Shown piece after piece: positions 35,749 to 44,505 of a stretch of 64,000 nt of DNA. Position 1 is the first letter of the stretch; the number at the start of each line of letters is the position of its first letter. The DNA is from CAYNHQ01 sp964397255 (GTDB lineage Bacteria > Bdellovibrionota_G > JALEGL01 > DATDPG01). Made by a program: the position numbers and the translations under genes. The notes under the pieces are model-generated. The model had not been told where the DNA came from and searched no databases. It saw nothing but the letters and a program-made list of their open reading frames with translations. The stretch is taken from positions 485,156-549,155 of the forward strand of contig CAYNHQ010000001.1 of NCBI GenBank assembly GCA_964397255.1, in the 5' to 3' direction.

Positions 35749-38319
35749 ATGGGTAAACAAGTGCGTCGCGTTTCCATCCTTCTTTTTCTCTCCGGGTGTT
35801 GTGCCCTTATCCTTCAAAGCGCTTGGATTAATGCATCGCGTTTAATTTGGGGTTGTTCCACTCGGGCTTCCTCTGTGGGGATGGCTGTATTTATGGGGGG
35901 ACTCGGTCTTGGAGGGCTCTATTTTGGGAAGAAAGTGGATCGTCACCCACGGCCGCTGACACTTTTTGCTTTATTGGAACTCCTGGCTGCCATAATTGCA
36001 GCATCATTTCCTTTTCTTCTTCCACACACCATGGGGAGTAATGCTTGGTTTGTAACTGCATTAATCTTCACTTCCACTTTCTTTCTCGGAGGGACATTCC
36101 CGGCAGCTATGCGTGCTGCGGCTGAATCCGTCGATTCGGACCGTCGCGTCGGGGGTCGATTGTACGGCATAAATACTTTGGGGGGCGCTGCGGGAGCTTT
36201 TCTTGTCACATTTTATTTAATTGAATCGTTCGGTCTAAAGCGGACCATGATTCTTGCGTCCTCACTCATGATTCTCACAGCAGGATTCGCCTTCTGGATC
36301 TCCTCTCGGGGGTTCACACGAATCGGGGTAAGGCGCAGCCCATTTACGGCTCCAAGTGGTTCAGTCCCATTCGTTCTTTTCATGTCGGGCGCGGTCGGGT
36401 TTTCATTTTTTCTGATGGAAATTGTTTGGAACCGCATGCTCACTCCACTCTTGGGTGGGTCGGTCTTTACTCTCGGGTTGGTACTGGCTATCACTCTGGT
36501 TGGACTGGGCCTGGGAGGAATGGTCTATCAGTATTGGGAGAGACCCGTTTTGGGCCTAAAGACGTTGGCTCCGGTACTTCTTGCGGAGGCCTTGGCCATC
36601 ATCCTGCCTTTTGCGCTGGGGGATCAAATAGCGATTTGGACATTGCTTTTGCGCCCGCCGGATGGTCCATTCCGATTTTTTTTCCTCATTGTGGGTTGGA
36701 CCATGATTACAACGTTGGTGGTCGCACCCACTGCTCTGATCGCCGGGTTTCAGTTCCCTCTCTTGATTTCACTGCTTGGCCGCGGAGAAGAGAGAATGGG
36801 TGTTCATGTAGGGCTTGCATTTGCCTGCAATACGCTTGGTGCCGTTGTGGGACTCTTAGCAGGCGGACTCCTCCTCCTTCCCATGTTTTCTGCAACAGTC
36901 CTGTGGAAGGCGATTCCCTGCCTGTTGATACTTTTGGCCTTTGCCTGCCGGCGCGACTTATTCATGGTAGGGAATGCTTTCTTTTTGAGTCTTTTTCTTT
37001 TTTCTGCGGGACCTACTTCCGCATGGAGGCATAGCGGAATTGGAGCCGGGCGGGCCTCCCTTCCGGATGCTTCGTCTGAAGCGGTAAGGAACTGGCTTGC
37101 AGAGGAACGTAGGCTCTTGGTGTGGCAAAAGGAGGGGGTCGAAAGCAGTGTAGCTCTTATCTTATCTCCGACGCAGGGTCTTTCCTTTTCTACGAATGGG
37201 AAAGTGGATGGGAGCGCGCGTGGCGACGCTCCGACCACCGTTTGGCTCGGTCTGCTCGGGGGCCTTCTTCATCCAGAGCCGAAAAGTGCCCTCATTGTTG
37301 GTCTAGGAACAGGCGCCACAGCAGGATGGGCCGCGCGAGTCTCTTCCATCCAACAGGTCGACGTCGTGGAGCTGGAGCCGACCGTATTGGAAGTGGCCAG
37401 AGCTACCGCACAAATCAATCAGGATCTCTTGGAAAACCCAAAAGCTCGAATCCGTTTTGGCGATGCGCGTAATGCTCTTCAGAATTCGCAAGTGAAGTAT
37501 GATCTCATTATTTCTGAACCATCGAATCCATATCGAGCAGGTGTGGCGAGTCTTTTAACGGAAGATTTTTATCAAATTGCGGCTTCACGTCTTCAGCCGA
37601 AAGGAATGTTCATTCAGTGGATTCAAGCCTACGAAACGGATGAAACGACACTCCAGATATTACATGCGACACTTCACTCGGTATTTCCTTACCTCGAAGC
37701 CTGGGAACCCAATGGTCAAGATTTGATTCTCGTGGGTTCGAAGGATCCGATTTCACACCGGTATCTCAGGGAAAGAGGACTCCAGCCGCCCTTTCGCGAT
37801 GCGATTCGATCGATCTGGCGAATCATCAATCCGGAAGAAATTCATTTCCATACCGTTTCGGTCGACTCTGATATGCCGCTCAATACGGACGACCGAATGG
37901 TTTTGGAATATGCCTTCGCCCGGACCGTAGGCCAAAATGTGCATGTCCGTTTAAATCAAGAAAATAAATTTTTTGATTCGCTTGAAGAGAAATCGATGGA
38001 TCAGATGCAGATACTCACGCCGGGTGAACCGGAACTGCTTTCAGCGAAGCACGCTTGGGAGGCGGGAAATGTTGCCCTCGCCAAGAATTTCCTCAGCCAA
38101 TCGATTCGCCAGTTTCAACGAAACCCTTGGCCACTCTTTCGTAGCCTTAATGAAACACTGAGTCTTGCTCGTTCCATTTCAGAAAAAGATCATGAATCTG
38201 CCAAAGAGTTCGGGCATCTTCTTCGACCTCCTTTTTCTCTTTATTTGTTCAATGATGCTCGCGTCGAGACGCAGGCGGAATTGGAGAGGCTGGTGGCTCC
38301 TTCCCGCGAGCTTGATTGA
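35749..38319 (+). CDS. MFS-like membrane domain fused to spermidine synthase domain
   Basis: The N-terminal 420 residues contain about 12 membrane helices with MFS-like GGLGLGGLYFGKKVDRHPRP and LGGTFPAAMRAAAES. From about residue 480 the cytoplasmic part is a polyamine aminopropyltransferase-like Rossmann domain: SALIVGLGTGATAGWAA, VDVVELEPTVLEVAR and YDLIISEPSNPYRAGV. Fused MFS/spermidine synthases are widespread in Deltaproteobacteria; whether they make and move polyamines is not settled. A tail of about 120 residues follows. Its 3' end overlaps the convergent PilZ-type gene by 71 bases, and both reading frames look genuine to the end. Confidence 0.87.
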   Translation: MGKQVRRVSILLFLSGCCALILQSAWINASRLIWGCSTRASSVGMAVFMGGLGLGGLYFGKKVDRHPRPLTLFALLELLAAIIAASFPFLLPHTMGSNAWFVTALIFTSTFFLGGTFPAAMRAAAESVDSDRRVGGRLYGINTLGGAAGAFLVTFYLIESFGLKRTMILASSLMILTAGFAFWISSRGFTRIGVRRSPFTAPSGSVPFVLFMSGAVGFSFFLMEIVWNRMLTPLLGGSVFTLGLVLAITLVGLGLGGMVYQYWERPVLGLKTLAPVLLAEALAIILPFALGDQIAIWTLLLRPPDGPFRFFFLIVGWTMITTLVVAPTALIAGFQFPLLISLLGRGEERMGVHVGLAFACNTLGAVVGLLAGGLLLLPMFSATVLWKAIPCLLILLAFACRRDLFMVGNAFFLSLFLFSAGPTSAWRHSGIGAGRASLPDASSEAVRNWLAEERRLLVWQKEGVESSVALILSPTQGLSFSTNGKVDGSARGDAPTTVWLGLLGGLLHPEPKSALIVGLGTGATAGWAARVSSIQQVDVVELEPTVLEVARATAQINQDLLENPKARIRFGDARNALQNSQVKYDLIISEPSNPYRAGVASLLTEDFYQIAASRLQPKGMFIQWIQAYETDETTLQILHATLHSVFPYLEAWEPNGQDLILVGSKDPISHRYLRERGLQPPFRDAIRSIWRIINPEEIHFHTVSVDSDMPLNTDDRMVLEYAFARTVGQNVHVRLNQENKFFDSLEEKSMDQMQILTPGEPELLSAKHAWEAGNVALAKNFLSQSIRQFQRNPWPLFRSLNETLSLARSISEKDHESAKEFGHLLRPPFSLYLFNDARVETQAELERLVAPSRELD

Positions 38320-40144
38320 AAACTGCCGCGCGCCGCACTGGATCTGAGCGATCCTCCCGATGCATTTTCTCCAAGTCTTCTTTCATTTCTCTATTGATTT
38401 TTTCTTTCATCTCTGTGGGTAGGTAATAAAGGAGCGCCTCCCCGGGGACAACACTTCCATCCTTAAGAATGACCTTCGGGCCCGTTTTTCGGTCAAACGT
38501 CGCATCGGTAATATCGGCGATGACTACCGATTGGATAAGCGTACCGTTGGCGATTTGAACAGATTCAGGCATTTCTTCAGGCGCTGCGGGAGTGACTTGT
38601 GCGATCGGTTGTTTTGAGGAGAGTTGTACATCCGAATCGAAAACAATGGGTGCGGGAACAAACTTTCGGTAAAGAAGAGCAAATCCCAAACCGATCGTCG
38701 TAATTACGCCCACAATAGTGAACATGGATGGAGAGAAGGGAGGGCGTTCCAAGATAGGAGCCGATTTGCTTTCCCAAACTTCCTCTACACCTTCGGGCAG
38801 TTCGCTCGCATAATTCCTGGGGGGCTGCTTCTTAAGGAGATCTCCCATCACGGACTCAAGCTCTGCGCGGACTTCGTCGGGATTTTGAAATTGAACCCCG
38901 ATTCCCTGGTCGGATGTTCGGACCACGGTGCCCAAAAAGCTGGGAGGGGAGGGAAATCGATCCATAAATGTGGTACCGGAAAAATCGAGAACAAATCGAA
39001 CAATATCGCCTTTACGAAGCGGAAGAAGCCCGGCAAGAAAAAATCCTCCCGAACTTAGGTTGTACAAATACTCCCGAATGAAAAGGAGATCGCTTCCATA
39101 AGAGATCGAAAGCGTTGTTTTGGGAACGACCCTTTCTTTTTGAGGGGCTGGAATATCAATGCGGAAACTTCCGGCAATCTCCTTAATCCAGGCATTAAGG
39201 CGAATCGAGCTTGTTTCGGACAGATTAGAAAATTGGATGACCAATCCATCGGGAGTAATTCGAACAACTCGCCCGGGGAGGGGGAGGTCCTCGACTAACG
39301 TCCTGTATCGTTCCGATTTCGAAACATGAAGAGTGATCTCAGTATCGACGGGCAAAATTGCATCACCCAGAACATAGCTACCTGAAACGCTGATATCTTT
39401 CAGCCGGATGTTTCTTTTCGTCTGATCCGGGACTTCTAATATTCCTTCAGTGCCGAATTCGAAGACATTGTAACGGGGATAAATAAGTCGCTGAACGCGA
39501 TGTTTTGTGAAGCCATCGATCAGCATCTTCACCCTCTCGCGAAACGGATGGTTTTCAGCAAATTCGAGCCCGAACCCCCGCATTTGGCGATTCTTCACGA
39601 TCCCATGCCAACGTTGATGGTGTGCTGAAACCGCCCATTCAAAACCATTTGGGATCTCAAGTTGGAACTCCACGTTAGACCCAACTGACACAGTAAGGTC
39701 GGAAAGAACTTTCATTCCTCCCATGCTGAGATCAAATATCTTTCCCGAATGCGCCTCTTCTCTGGGAAAGGATACGCCGATATTAAACTCGGGGATGGTA
39801 ATACGGGGATATACGCGGGCCATTCTTTCCACTCGTTCCTCGAGATGAACGAGAAGCTGTTCCCATTGAGCCTCTTTGGACGAATCCACATCGATAATTT
39901 CGAGCAATAGCCCCGAAATTTCACTCTTGTTAACCCGAACATGAAACGAAAGATCCTTCGTTAGATGCTCAAGCTCAAATTCGGATGGAAATTCAGCATG
40001 AAATTCACCCTCTTGTCCTTCCGAGACCGTGAAAAGAGGAGCAAGAGCAATGTTCTTGCTTTCCACCGCCAACCAATCAAGTTGGTGGGATGACTGTTCC
40101 GTTAGTGTAAACGTAGCCTTTAATTTCAGCCCACGGATATCCAC
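38249..40144 (-). CDS. Three-domain PilZ-type membrane protein, putative c-di-GMP effector
   Basis: Three PilZ-like beta-barrels can be seen. The first (near residue 135) has KIFDLSMGGMKVL. The second (near residue 230) has YPRYNVFEFGTEG with IRLKDISVSGSYVL. The third (near residue 340) has YLYNLSSGGFFLAGLLPLRK ending GTVVRTSDQGIGVQFQNP, close to the Myxococcus paralogous family TIGR02266. The c-di-GMP-binding RxxxR motif is not clearly intact in any, so binding is uncertain. A single membrane helix (MFTIVGVITTIGLGFALLY) precedes a periplasmic or cytoplasmic tail of about 120 residues. It starts the minus-strand run that follows the 40162 gene. Confidence 0.75.
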   Translation of the reverse strand: MDIRGLKLKATFTLTEQSSHQLDWLAVESKNIALAPLFTVSEGQEGEFHAEFPSEFELEHLTKDLSFHVRVNKSEISGLLLEIIDVDSSKEAQWEQLLVHLEERVERMARVYPRITIPEFNIGVSFPREEAHSGKIFDLSMGGMKVLSDLTVSVGSNVEFQLEIPNGFEWAVSAHHQRWHGIVKNRQMRGFGLEFAENHPFRERVKMLIDGFTKHRVQRLIYPRYNVFEFGTEGILEVPDQTKRNIRLKDISVSGSYVLGDAILPVDTEITLHVSKSERYRTLVEDLPLPGRVVRITPDGLVIQFSNLSETSSIRLNAWIKEIAGSFRIDIPAPQKERVVPKTTLSISYGSDLLFIREYLYNLSSGGFFLAGLLPLRKGDIVRFVLDFSGTTFMDRFPSPPSFLGTVVRTSDQGIGVQFQNPDEVRAELESVMGDLLKKQPPRNYASELPEGVEEVWESKSAPILERPPFSPSMFTIVGVITTIGLGFALLYRKFVPAPIVFDSDVQLSSKQPIAQVTPAAPEEMPESVQIANGTLIQSVVIADITDATFDRKTGPKVILKDGSVVPGEALLYYLPTEMKEKINREMKEDLEKMHREDRSDPVRRAAVFNQARGKEPPASPIPPASRREHH

Positions 40145-40161
40145 GGAGGGATCATATCAAA

Positions 40162-40749
40162 TCAAAAGGAAAATCCATTCCAGAATTGAATTTTCTCGAT
40201 TCGCTCCTGACGAATGCGGGGGCCGAGAATGTTTCCGTCCCAATTGGCGGGATACTCTTCCCTCTCGGCAAGTAACCAAATTCCACTTACCTCGCGGTGA
40301 CGGCAGATCATCAAATGGGGTTCGGTTCGATGGCTTGAAAGATCGGTAAAAAGAAAGCGTTCGATTCGTTTGGTATGTCGATCAATATATATTCGAAAGC
40401 GATCGCCATGGTCGTAGCGGACTTCCACCAGGTCGCTCGAATCACCCCGATAGTTCAATTGTTCCGCCTTGGCTCCCTTATCGAGCAGTTTAAAAGGCAT
40501 GGCGAAGAGAAAATAATTTCGTTTGGCATCAGTGCCCTCCAATTTTTCGCCGTCAAAAAGATATCGCTGAATAGAGGTCTCGCAGATATTTTTCTTGTTA
40601 CACACCGTGATGTCCATTTGTGCATCTCGCATCGAATAAAAGTGCTCACGTCCGCCGTGGGCATTGGCCGTCTCTATGAGTCGCTCACGCGCATCGCGAC
40701 CGCCAAAAAGTACTAGCGCGAGGAAAATCGCAGTAATATGCGTCGCCAT
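40162..40749 (-). CDS. Exported protein of unknown function (LolA/DUF6503-like pattern)
   Basis: A 195-residue protein starting with a signal peptide (ITAIFLALVLFGG). The mature part is an antiparallel-beta sequence with a regular pattern: IQRYLFDGEKLEGTDAKRNY, VEVRYDHGDRFRIYIDRHTK and the closing IRQERIEKIQFWNGFSF. This resembles the outer-membrane lipoprotein-sorting / DUF6503 kind of half-barrel that wraps a lipid, although the match is only by pattern. It is 17 bases upstream of the PilZ-type gene on the same strand and divergent from the flavoprotein gene. I do not recognise a specific family. Confidence 0.6.
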   Translation of the reverse strand: MATHITAIFLALVLFGGRDARERLIETANAHGGREHFYSMRDAQMDITVCNKKNICETSIQRYLFDGEKLEGTDAKRNYFLFAMPFKLLDKGAKAEQLNYRGDSSDLVEVRYDHGDRFRIYIDRHTKRIERFLFTDLSSHRTEPHLMICRHREVSGIWLLAEREEYPANWDGNILGPRIRQERIEKIQFWNGFSF

Positions 40750-40789
40750 GCTGGACAGACTAGCCCATCGGGAATAAATTGAAAATCGA

Positions 40790-41374
40790 TTGGCTGGAAA
40801 ATCGAATAAGCCTCACGTGCTCCTTGCTGTGACGGGATCTGTGCAAGCGGAATCGACAAAAGATCTGGTTAAAGATCTCCTTTCTCATCCCTCCACGGGA
40901 GACCACGAAGTGATCGTCGCTGCCACACCGGCCGCGCTTCAATTTTTCGACCGCCGCGAGGTGGAGACATTGACGAAACGCCCGGTCTTTGTCGAACATT
41001 CCGATCACACCGATGAATTTTCGGTTGCGCACATCAATCTCGCCGAATGGGCAGATGTCATCATGGTTTATCCTGCTACGGCCAACACCATCGCGAAATG
41101 TGCGCATGGAATTACCGATAGTCTTGTCTGTGCAACCATTCTGTCAGCGCGCTGTCCAATTTTTTTCGGTCCGTCGATGAATGACGTCATGTTTGAGCAT
41201 CCGATCACGAAGAGAAATATACAAATTCTTGAAGATCTCGGCCACCACTTTCTCCCCAGAAAACTTACCCCCGTCACCGTCTGGTCTCTCGGAAAAACGG
41301 TGACGAAACTCCATTGCACTCCGACAATGGTTTTGGCGGCGTGCAAGAAGTTGTTTGGAGAATCCCGTTCCTGA
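40790..41374 (+). CDS. Stand-alone HFCD-family flavoprotein (CoaC/LanD-like decarboxylase)
   Basis: A 194-residue Rossmann flavoprotein of the homo-oligomeric flavin-containing Cys decarboxylase family. It has VLLAVTGSVQAEST at the FMN site, the catalytic histidine in VAHINLAEWADVIMVYPATA, the FMN-binding PATANTIAKCAHGI and the substrate-clamp PSMNDVMF (family PxMNxxMW). CoaC makes 4'-phosphopantetheine from phosphopantothenoylcysteine; LanD/EpiD relatives decarboxylate a peptide's C-terminal cysteine. There is no CoaB half. The start is TTG at 40790, with no good ribosome site, so it is uncertain. It is about 20 kb from the LanB-like gene, so any RiPP role is speculative. Confidence 0.85.
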   Translation: MAGKSNKPHVLLAVTGSVQAESTKDLVKDLLSHPSTGDHEVIVAATPAALQFFDRREVETLTKRPVFVEHSDHTDEFSVAHINLAEWADVIMVYPATANTIAKCAHGITDSLVCATILSARCPIFFGPSMNDVMFEHPITKRNIQILEDLGHHFLPRKLTPVTVWSLGKTVTKLHCTPTMVLAACKKLFGESRS

Positions 41375-42495
41375 AGATTTCCTCGCGGAGAAGCAATCAA
41401 CTACTCTGGGCTGTTCTCCCGCTCACTGCGCTCCTTGTTCGATTGGGGCTCGCAACGGATCATCCTGTTTTTAGTAACGATTCTTATCGATACGTTTGGG
41501 ACGGAAATGCCGTTCTTCACGGCGTCAATCCGCTCGCACATCGTCCGGATGCTCCCGAGATTGCGTTTCTGAGATCGACGGCACCTCTTCCTCCCGATCA
41601 TTCGGATATAGCTTCCATTTATCCCCCCCTCGCGCAACTTTATTTTGCGACAGCTGTATTTGTAAAGGCCTCCCCGATTTCGTTTTCAATTTTCTCGAGC
41701 ATTTTTGATTCGATATCCGTTCTTATTTTGATGTTCGTTCTTCGAAGGCGCGAAAAGAACCTATGGTGGGCTGCACTTTTCGCCTGGCATCCTATTTCAA
41801 TTCTGGAGTCGGGGCATTCGGGTCACGTCGACTCTCTCGGTATCTTGTTTCTTTCCATGATGCTTTTAGCGATCCCAAATCGGCCGCGCATGGCATCGAT
41901 TTTTGTTTCGATGGCGGGGCTTGTAAAGCTCTGGCCCATTTCTCTTCTTTTTGCATTTTCTCCAAAGCGGGAAACGGTTGCCGCGTGGTTTTTATTTGTC
42001 GTTCCTTGCGTGTTGGCCTGGGGGATGGGTGGAAACGTGGACGGTTTGTTCACCTATGCCCACCATTGGGAGTTCCAAGGACCGCTCTACACGCTTTTTC
42101 GACTTGTCGTTTCAGGGTTGTTCGCACGAAGCTTCTGCGCGGTTTTGGCCCTTAGTGCAATCGGAGTCCTGATGCACGATACGAAATTGGAGTTCGAAGA
42201 AAAGGCGCTTTGGGTGGTAGGAACCTATCTCATTTGTTCACCGACGGTGTATCCGTGGTACACGCTTTGGCTTCTTCCAATCCTTGTTATTTTGCCCCGC
42301 TGGGAATGGGTCTACCTCACGCTTGCGACGGCGCTCTCTTATGTCGTACTGGAGCGCTATCTAACCGAACGGATTTGGGAAGAGCCGAAGTGGGCTCTTG
42401 GCGTGGTCTATCTCCCATTTTTCGTTGGGATCGGTTTGCGTGCGAGGAAGTCTCTCGAGGAACGTCGAAAGAGTCGAGTAGAGATAGGCCAATGA
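41341..42495 (+). CDS. Polytopic GT87/GPI-mannosyltransferase-like glycosyltransferase
   Basis: An integral membrane protein with about nine or ten helices and the GT-C pattern: the SNDSYRYVWDG motif after the first helix (with the D-x-x-Y/R acid), GVNPLAHRPDAPE, IYPPLAQLYF, and LVKLWPISLLF later. Such enzymes use polyprenyl-phosphate sugars and act on the periplasmic side. The start is unclear: the frame opens from ATG 41314 inside the flavoprotein gene, while GTG 41341 leaves a 34-base overlap. The last 135 bases overlap the convergent GT2 gene, and both C-termini look genuine. Confidence 0.82.
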   Translation: MQEVVWRIPFLKISSRRSNQLLWAVLPLTALLVRLGLATDHPVFSNDSYRYVWDGNAVLHGVNPLAHRPDAPEIAFLRSTAPLPPDHSDIASIYPPLAQLYFATAVFVKASPISFSIFSSIFDSISVLILMFVLRRREKNLWWAALFAWHPISILESGHSGHVDSLGILFLSMMLLAIPNRPRMASIFVSMAGLVKLWPISLLFAFSPKRETVAAWFLFVVPCVLAWGMGGNVDGLFTYAHHWEFQGPLYTLFRLVVSGLFARSFCAVLALSAIGVLMHDTKLEFEEKALWVVGTYLICSPTVYPWYTLWLLPILVILPRWEWVYLTLATALSYVVLERYLTERIWEEPKWALGVVYLPFFVGIGLRARKSLEERRKSRVEIGQ

Positions 42496-43878
42496 AAAAA
42501 TCGTTAGAACCCAAAGAGCCTGGGTCCTTCCGGTGGCCAAGGAAAGATTGAGCGAAACGAAAAAATAGATTGTAAGAAGCAGTTCTCCCCATCGAAGCAC
42601 TCCCATTTTGGGTCGATATGAAAGCCATCTTCTGGAATGGGAGGCCAAGAGGTTCCCTCGTTTCGGAGTGCGAATAAAAGGGGTGGTTCTTCCAATCCAT
42701 CCGTCCAAAATAGCCAGCGAATTGTTGAGGCTCAGACCGATGCCTACTCCCATCAATTGAATCAGAGTCGAAAGAGAGCGCCCCCAAGATTTTCCCCGTT
42801 CCCTCTGAGGGATCATAAAAAATCCGGCGATGGCGCTGAAAAAGAAAAGAAAAAGAAGCAAGTCGATAACCGGACTTCCAAGTTTAGAATCGATGGAAAA
42901 AGCGAAAGGTGCCGACAAAGCCAGGAGCAGTCCGAAAATATAGGTGTTCACCGCCGTCAAATGAAAAAAAGCTTCCACTTTTTGACGGACCGACAGATTC
43001 GATCGAAGAATCATCGGTAAGAGCCGCTTGCACGTCTGCGCCGAGCCTTTCGCCCAACGATATTGTTGCGACTTAAACGACCCCCAATCGGTGGGAAGCT
43101 CCGCGGGGACAAGGACATCATGGCGATAGACAAATTTCCACCCCGCAAGTTGTGCACGATAACTTAAATCAAGATCTTCCGCGAGGCTTTCAGAACGCCA
43201 TCCCCCAGAAGAAACAATTGCCTCTTTTCTCCAAATCCCCGCCGTACCATTGAAATTGAAAAGAAGTCGATGCCGAAATCGGGCGGTATGTTCCATATCA
43301 AAGTGACCGTCGAGCATCATGGCTTGTACTCGCGTAAGTGAAGAGTCCTTTTCGTTCAAAAAACCCCATCGAGCTTGGACCATTCCGATTTTAGAAGTGG
43401 TAAAACTTGGCAAAAGACTCCGAAGGAAATCAGGGGGAAGAATGAAATCAGCATCAAAAATGGCAATAAACTCCCCAGAAGCTCGTTCCAAGCCGTATTG
43501 CAAGGCTCCTGCTTTGTATCCCTCCCGAGTCTTTCTCCGAATGTGAAAGATTGGGATTCCTTCGGCCTGCATCTTCGCGATCAAAGAGGAAGCGATCGCG
43601 GACGTCTCATCCGTAGAGTCATCGAGCAATTGAATTTCAAGTTTCACCTTTGGATAGTCGATTGCGGCCGCGGAAAGAAGCAAGCGTTCAATCACAAGAG
43701 CTTCATTATAAACCGGAAGCTGAATAGTTACCTTGGGGGTGTTGGATATTGGAACAGGAAAAAGAGGCAGGTTTTTTTGATCTAAATAAAGCCTAATTAA
43801 TTCAAATCGATGGAGTGCAAAGATAAAAAGGAGAACTAAGGAAAGGATGTAGAGCGAGAGAGCCATACCTGAGTGCAT
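42361..43878 (-). CDS. Membrane-bound processive-type GT2 glycosyltransferase (CESA-like)
   Basis: A 505-residue inner-membrane enzyme. One helix (LYILSLVLLFIFALH) precedes the GT-A domain with VTIQLPVYNEALVIERL, LLDDSTDET, the metal-binding FDADFILP, the base EDLDLSYR and the product-holding QQYRWAKG (QxxRW). Four to five helices follow. That is the layout of cellulose- or mannan-synthase-like enzymes that extend and export a polysaccharide. Its C-terminus overlaps the convergent GT87-like gene by 135 bases. Its 5' end lies 16 bases from the divergent lipoprotein gene. The polymer made is unknown. Confidence 0.93.
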   Translation of the reverse strand: MHSGMALSLYILSLVLLFIFALHRFELIRLYLDQKNLPLFPVPISNTPKVTIQLPVYNEALVIERLLLSAAAIDYPKVKLEIQLLDDSTDETSAIASSLIAKMQAEGIPIFHIRRKTREGYKAGALQYGLERASGEFIAIFDADFILPPDFLRSLLPSFTTSKIGMVQARWGFLNEKDSSLTRVQAMMLDGHFDMEHTARFRHRLLFNFNGTAGIWRKEAIVSSGGWRSESLAEDLDLSYRAQLAGWKFVYRHDVLVPAELPTDWGSFKSQQYRWAKGSAQTCKRLLPMILRSNLSVRQKVEAFFHLTAVNTYIFGLLLALSAPFAFSIDSKLGSPVIDLLLFLFFFSAIAGFFMIPQRERGKSWGRSLSTLIQLMGVGIGLSLNNSLAILDGWIGRTTPFIRTPKRGNLLASHSRRWLSYRPKMGVLRWGELLLTIYFFVSLNLSLATGRTQALWVLTIFSLAYLYSTLSTFLERLPRTQTDPNEKWEIDHAKSPLRLFPNPFG

Positions 43879-43893
43879 GCTATACTAAAAGAA

Positions 43894-44505
43894 ATGCGGT
43901 CGTCACTTGCGATCATTCTCCTCTTGGGATTTGGAATGTCATTGATAGGTTGTCCGGACGATGGAACTCCTCCTGAGCCTGAAATTCCCTGTACCAAGCT
44001 TTCAGAAAGCGAAACCTTTATTGGCGATTCCACTGGAGATCCTGCGATCACATTAAGAACTCAGGATGAAAATGGAAAGAACATCGACCTTAAAGATGGA
44101 GACCCGCTTCTCATTCAGGGAAAACTATCTCAGGGAGGCCTTGCGACGCTGTTGATGGCAGGGGTTGAAATTCAAAACATGGATGCATGCGCGCTTCAAC
44201 TTTCGGCGTCCCTCAAGGATGAACCTTCCGATCAAGTCAGGGGAGATAGCCGTACAGTGAATTTAATAACCACTCATGGAGCTACGACATTTATTGCTGA
44301 TTATGCTCAAATCCCGGTTTGCCCCAATCAATGGTCGTCGCGTGATATTTTCAATCAAGTCTATGAATTAACGGTGAAGGCGGAAGACCGAGGGGGAAGA
44401 TCAGTGACATCGGTAATTCATGTCACGCCCTATTGCAACCCGGACCAAGCGATCTGTCCCTGCTTTTGCAAGGAGGGCTACAAACTTGGCGACCCTTGCC
44501 CCTAG
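43894..44505 (+). CDS. Lipoprotein, unknown function
   Basis: The ATG at 43894 gives MRSSLAIILLLGFGMSLIGC, a full signal peptide with lipobox cysteine 20; the further upstream ATG at 43873 is overlapped by the divergent GT2 start. The mature part is about 180 residues, rich in Asp, Pro and Gly, with a beta-sandwich-like pattern (FNQVYELTVKAEDRGG) and eight cysteines, six of them in the last 30 residues (CNPDQAICPCFCKEGY). This cysteine-rich tail could form disulfides or bind metal. It converges, with a four-base overlap, on the copper-monooxygenase-like gene. No family is recognised. Confidence 0.72.
   Translation: MRSSLAIILLLGFGMSLIGCPDDGTPPEPEIPCTKLSESETFIGDSTGDPAITLRTQDENGKNIDLKDGDPLLIQGKLSQGGLATLLMAGVEIQNMDACALQLSASLKDEPSDQVRGDSRTVNLITTHGATTFIADYAQIPVCPNQWSSRDIFNQVYELTVKAEDRGGRSVTSVIHVTPYCNPDQAICPCFCKEGYKLGDPCP

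Noticed and set aside
40790..41374. Direct assignment as LanD of the cluster at 1-21 kb
   Set aside because: It is about 20 kb away with unrelated neighbours, and the motifs fit CoaC equally well. It is kept as an HFCD flavoprotein only.
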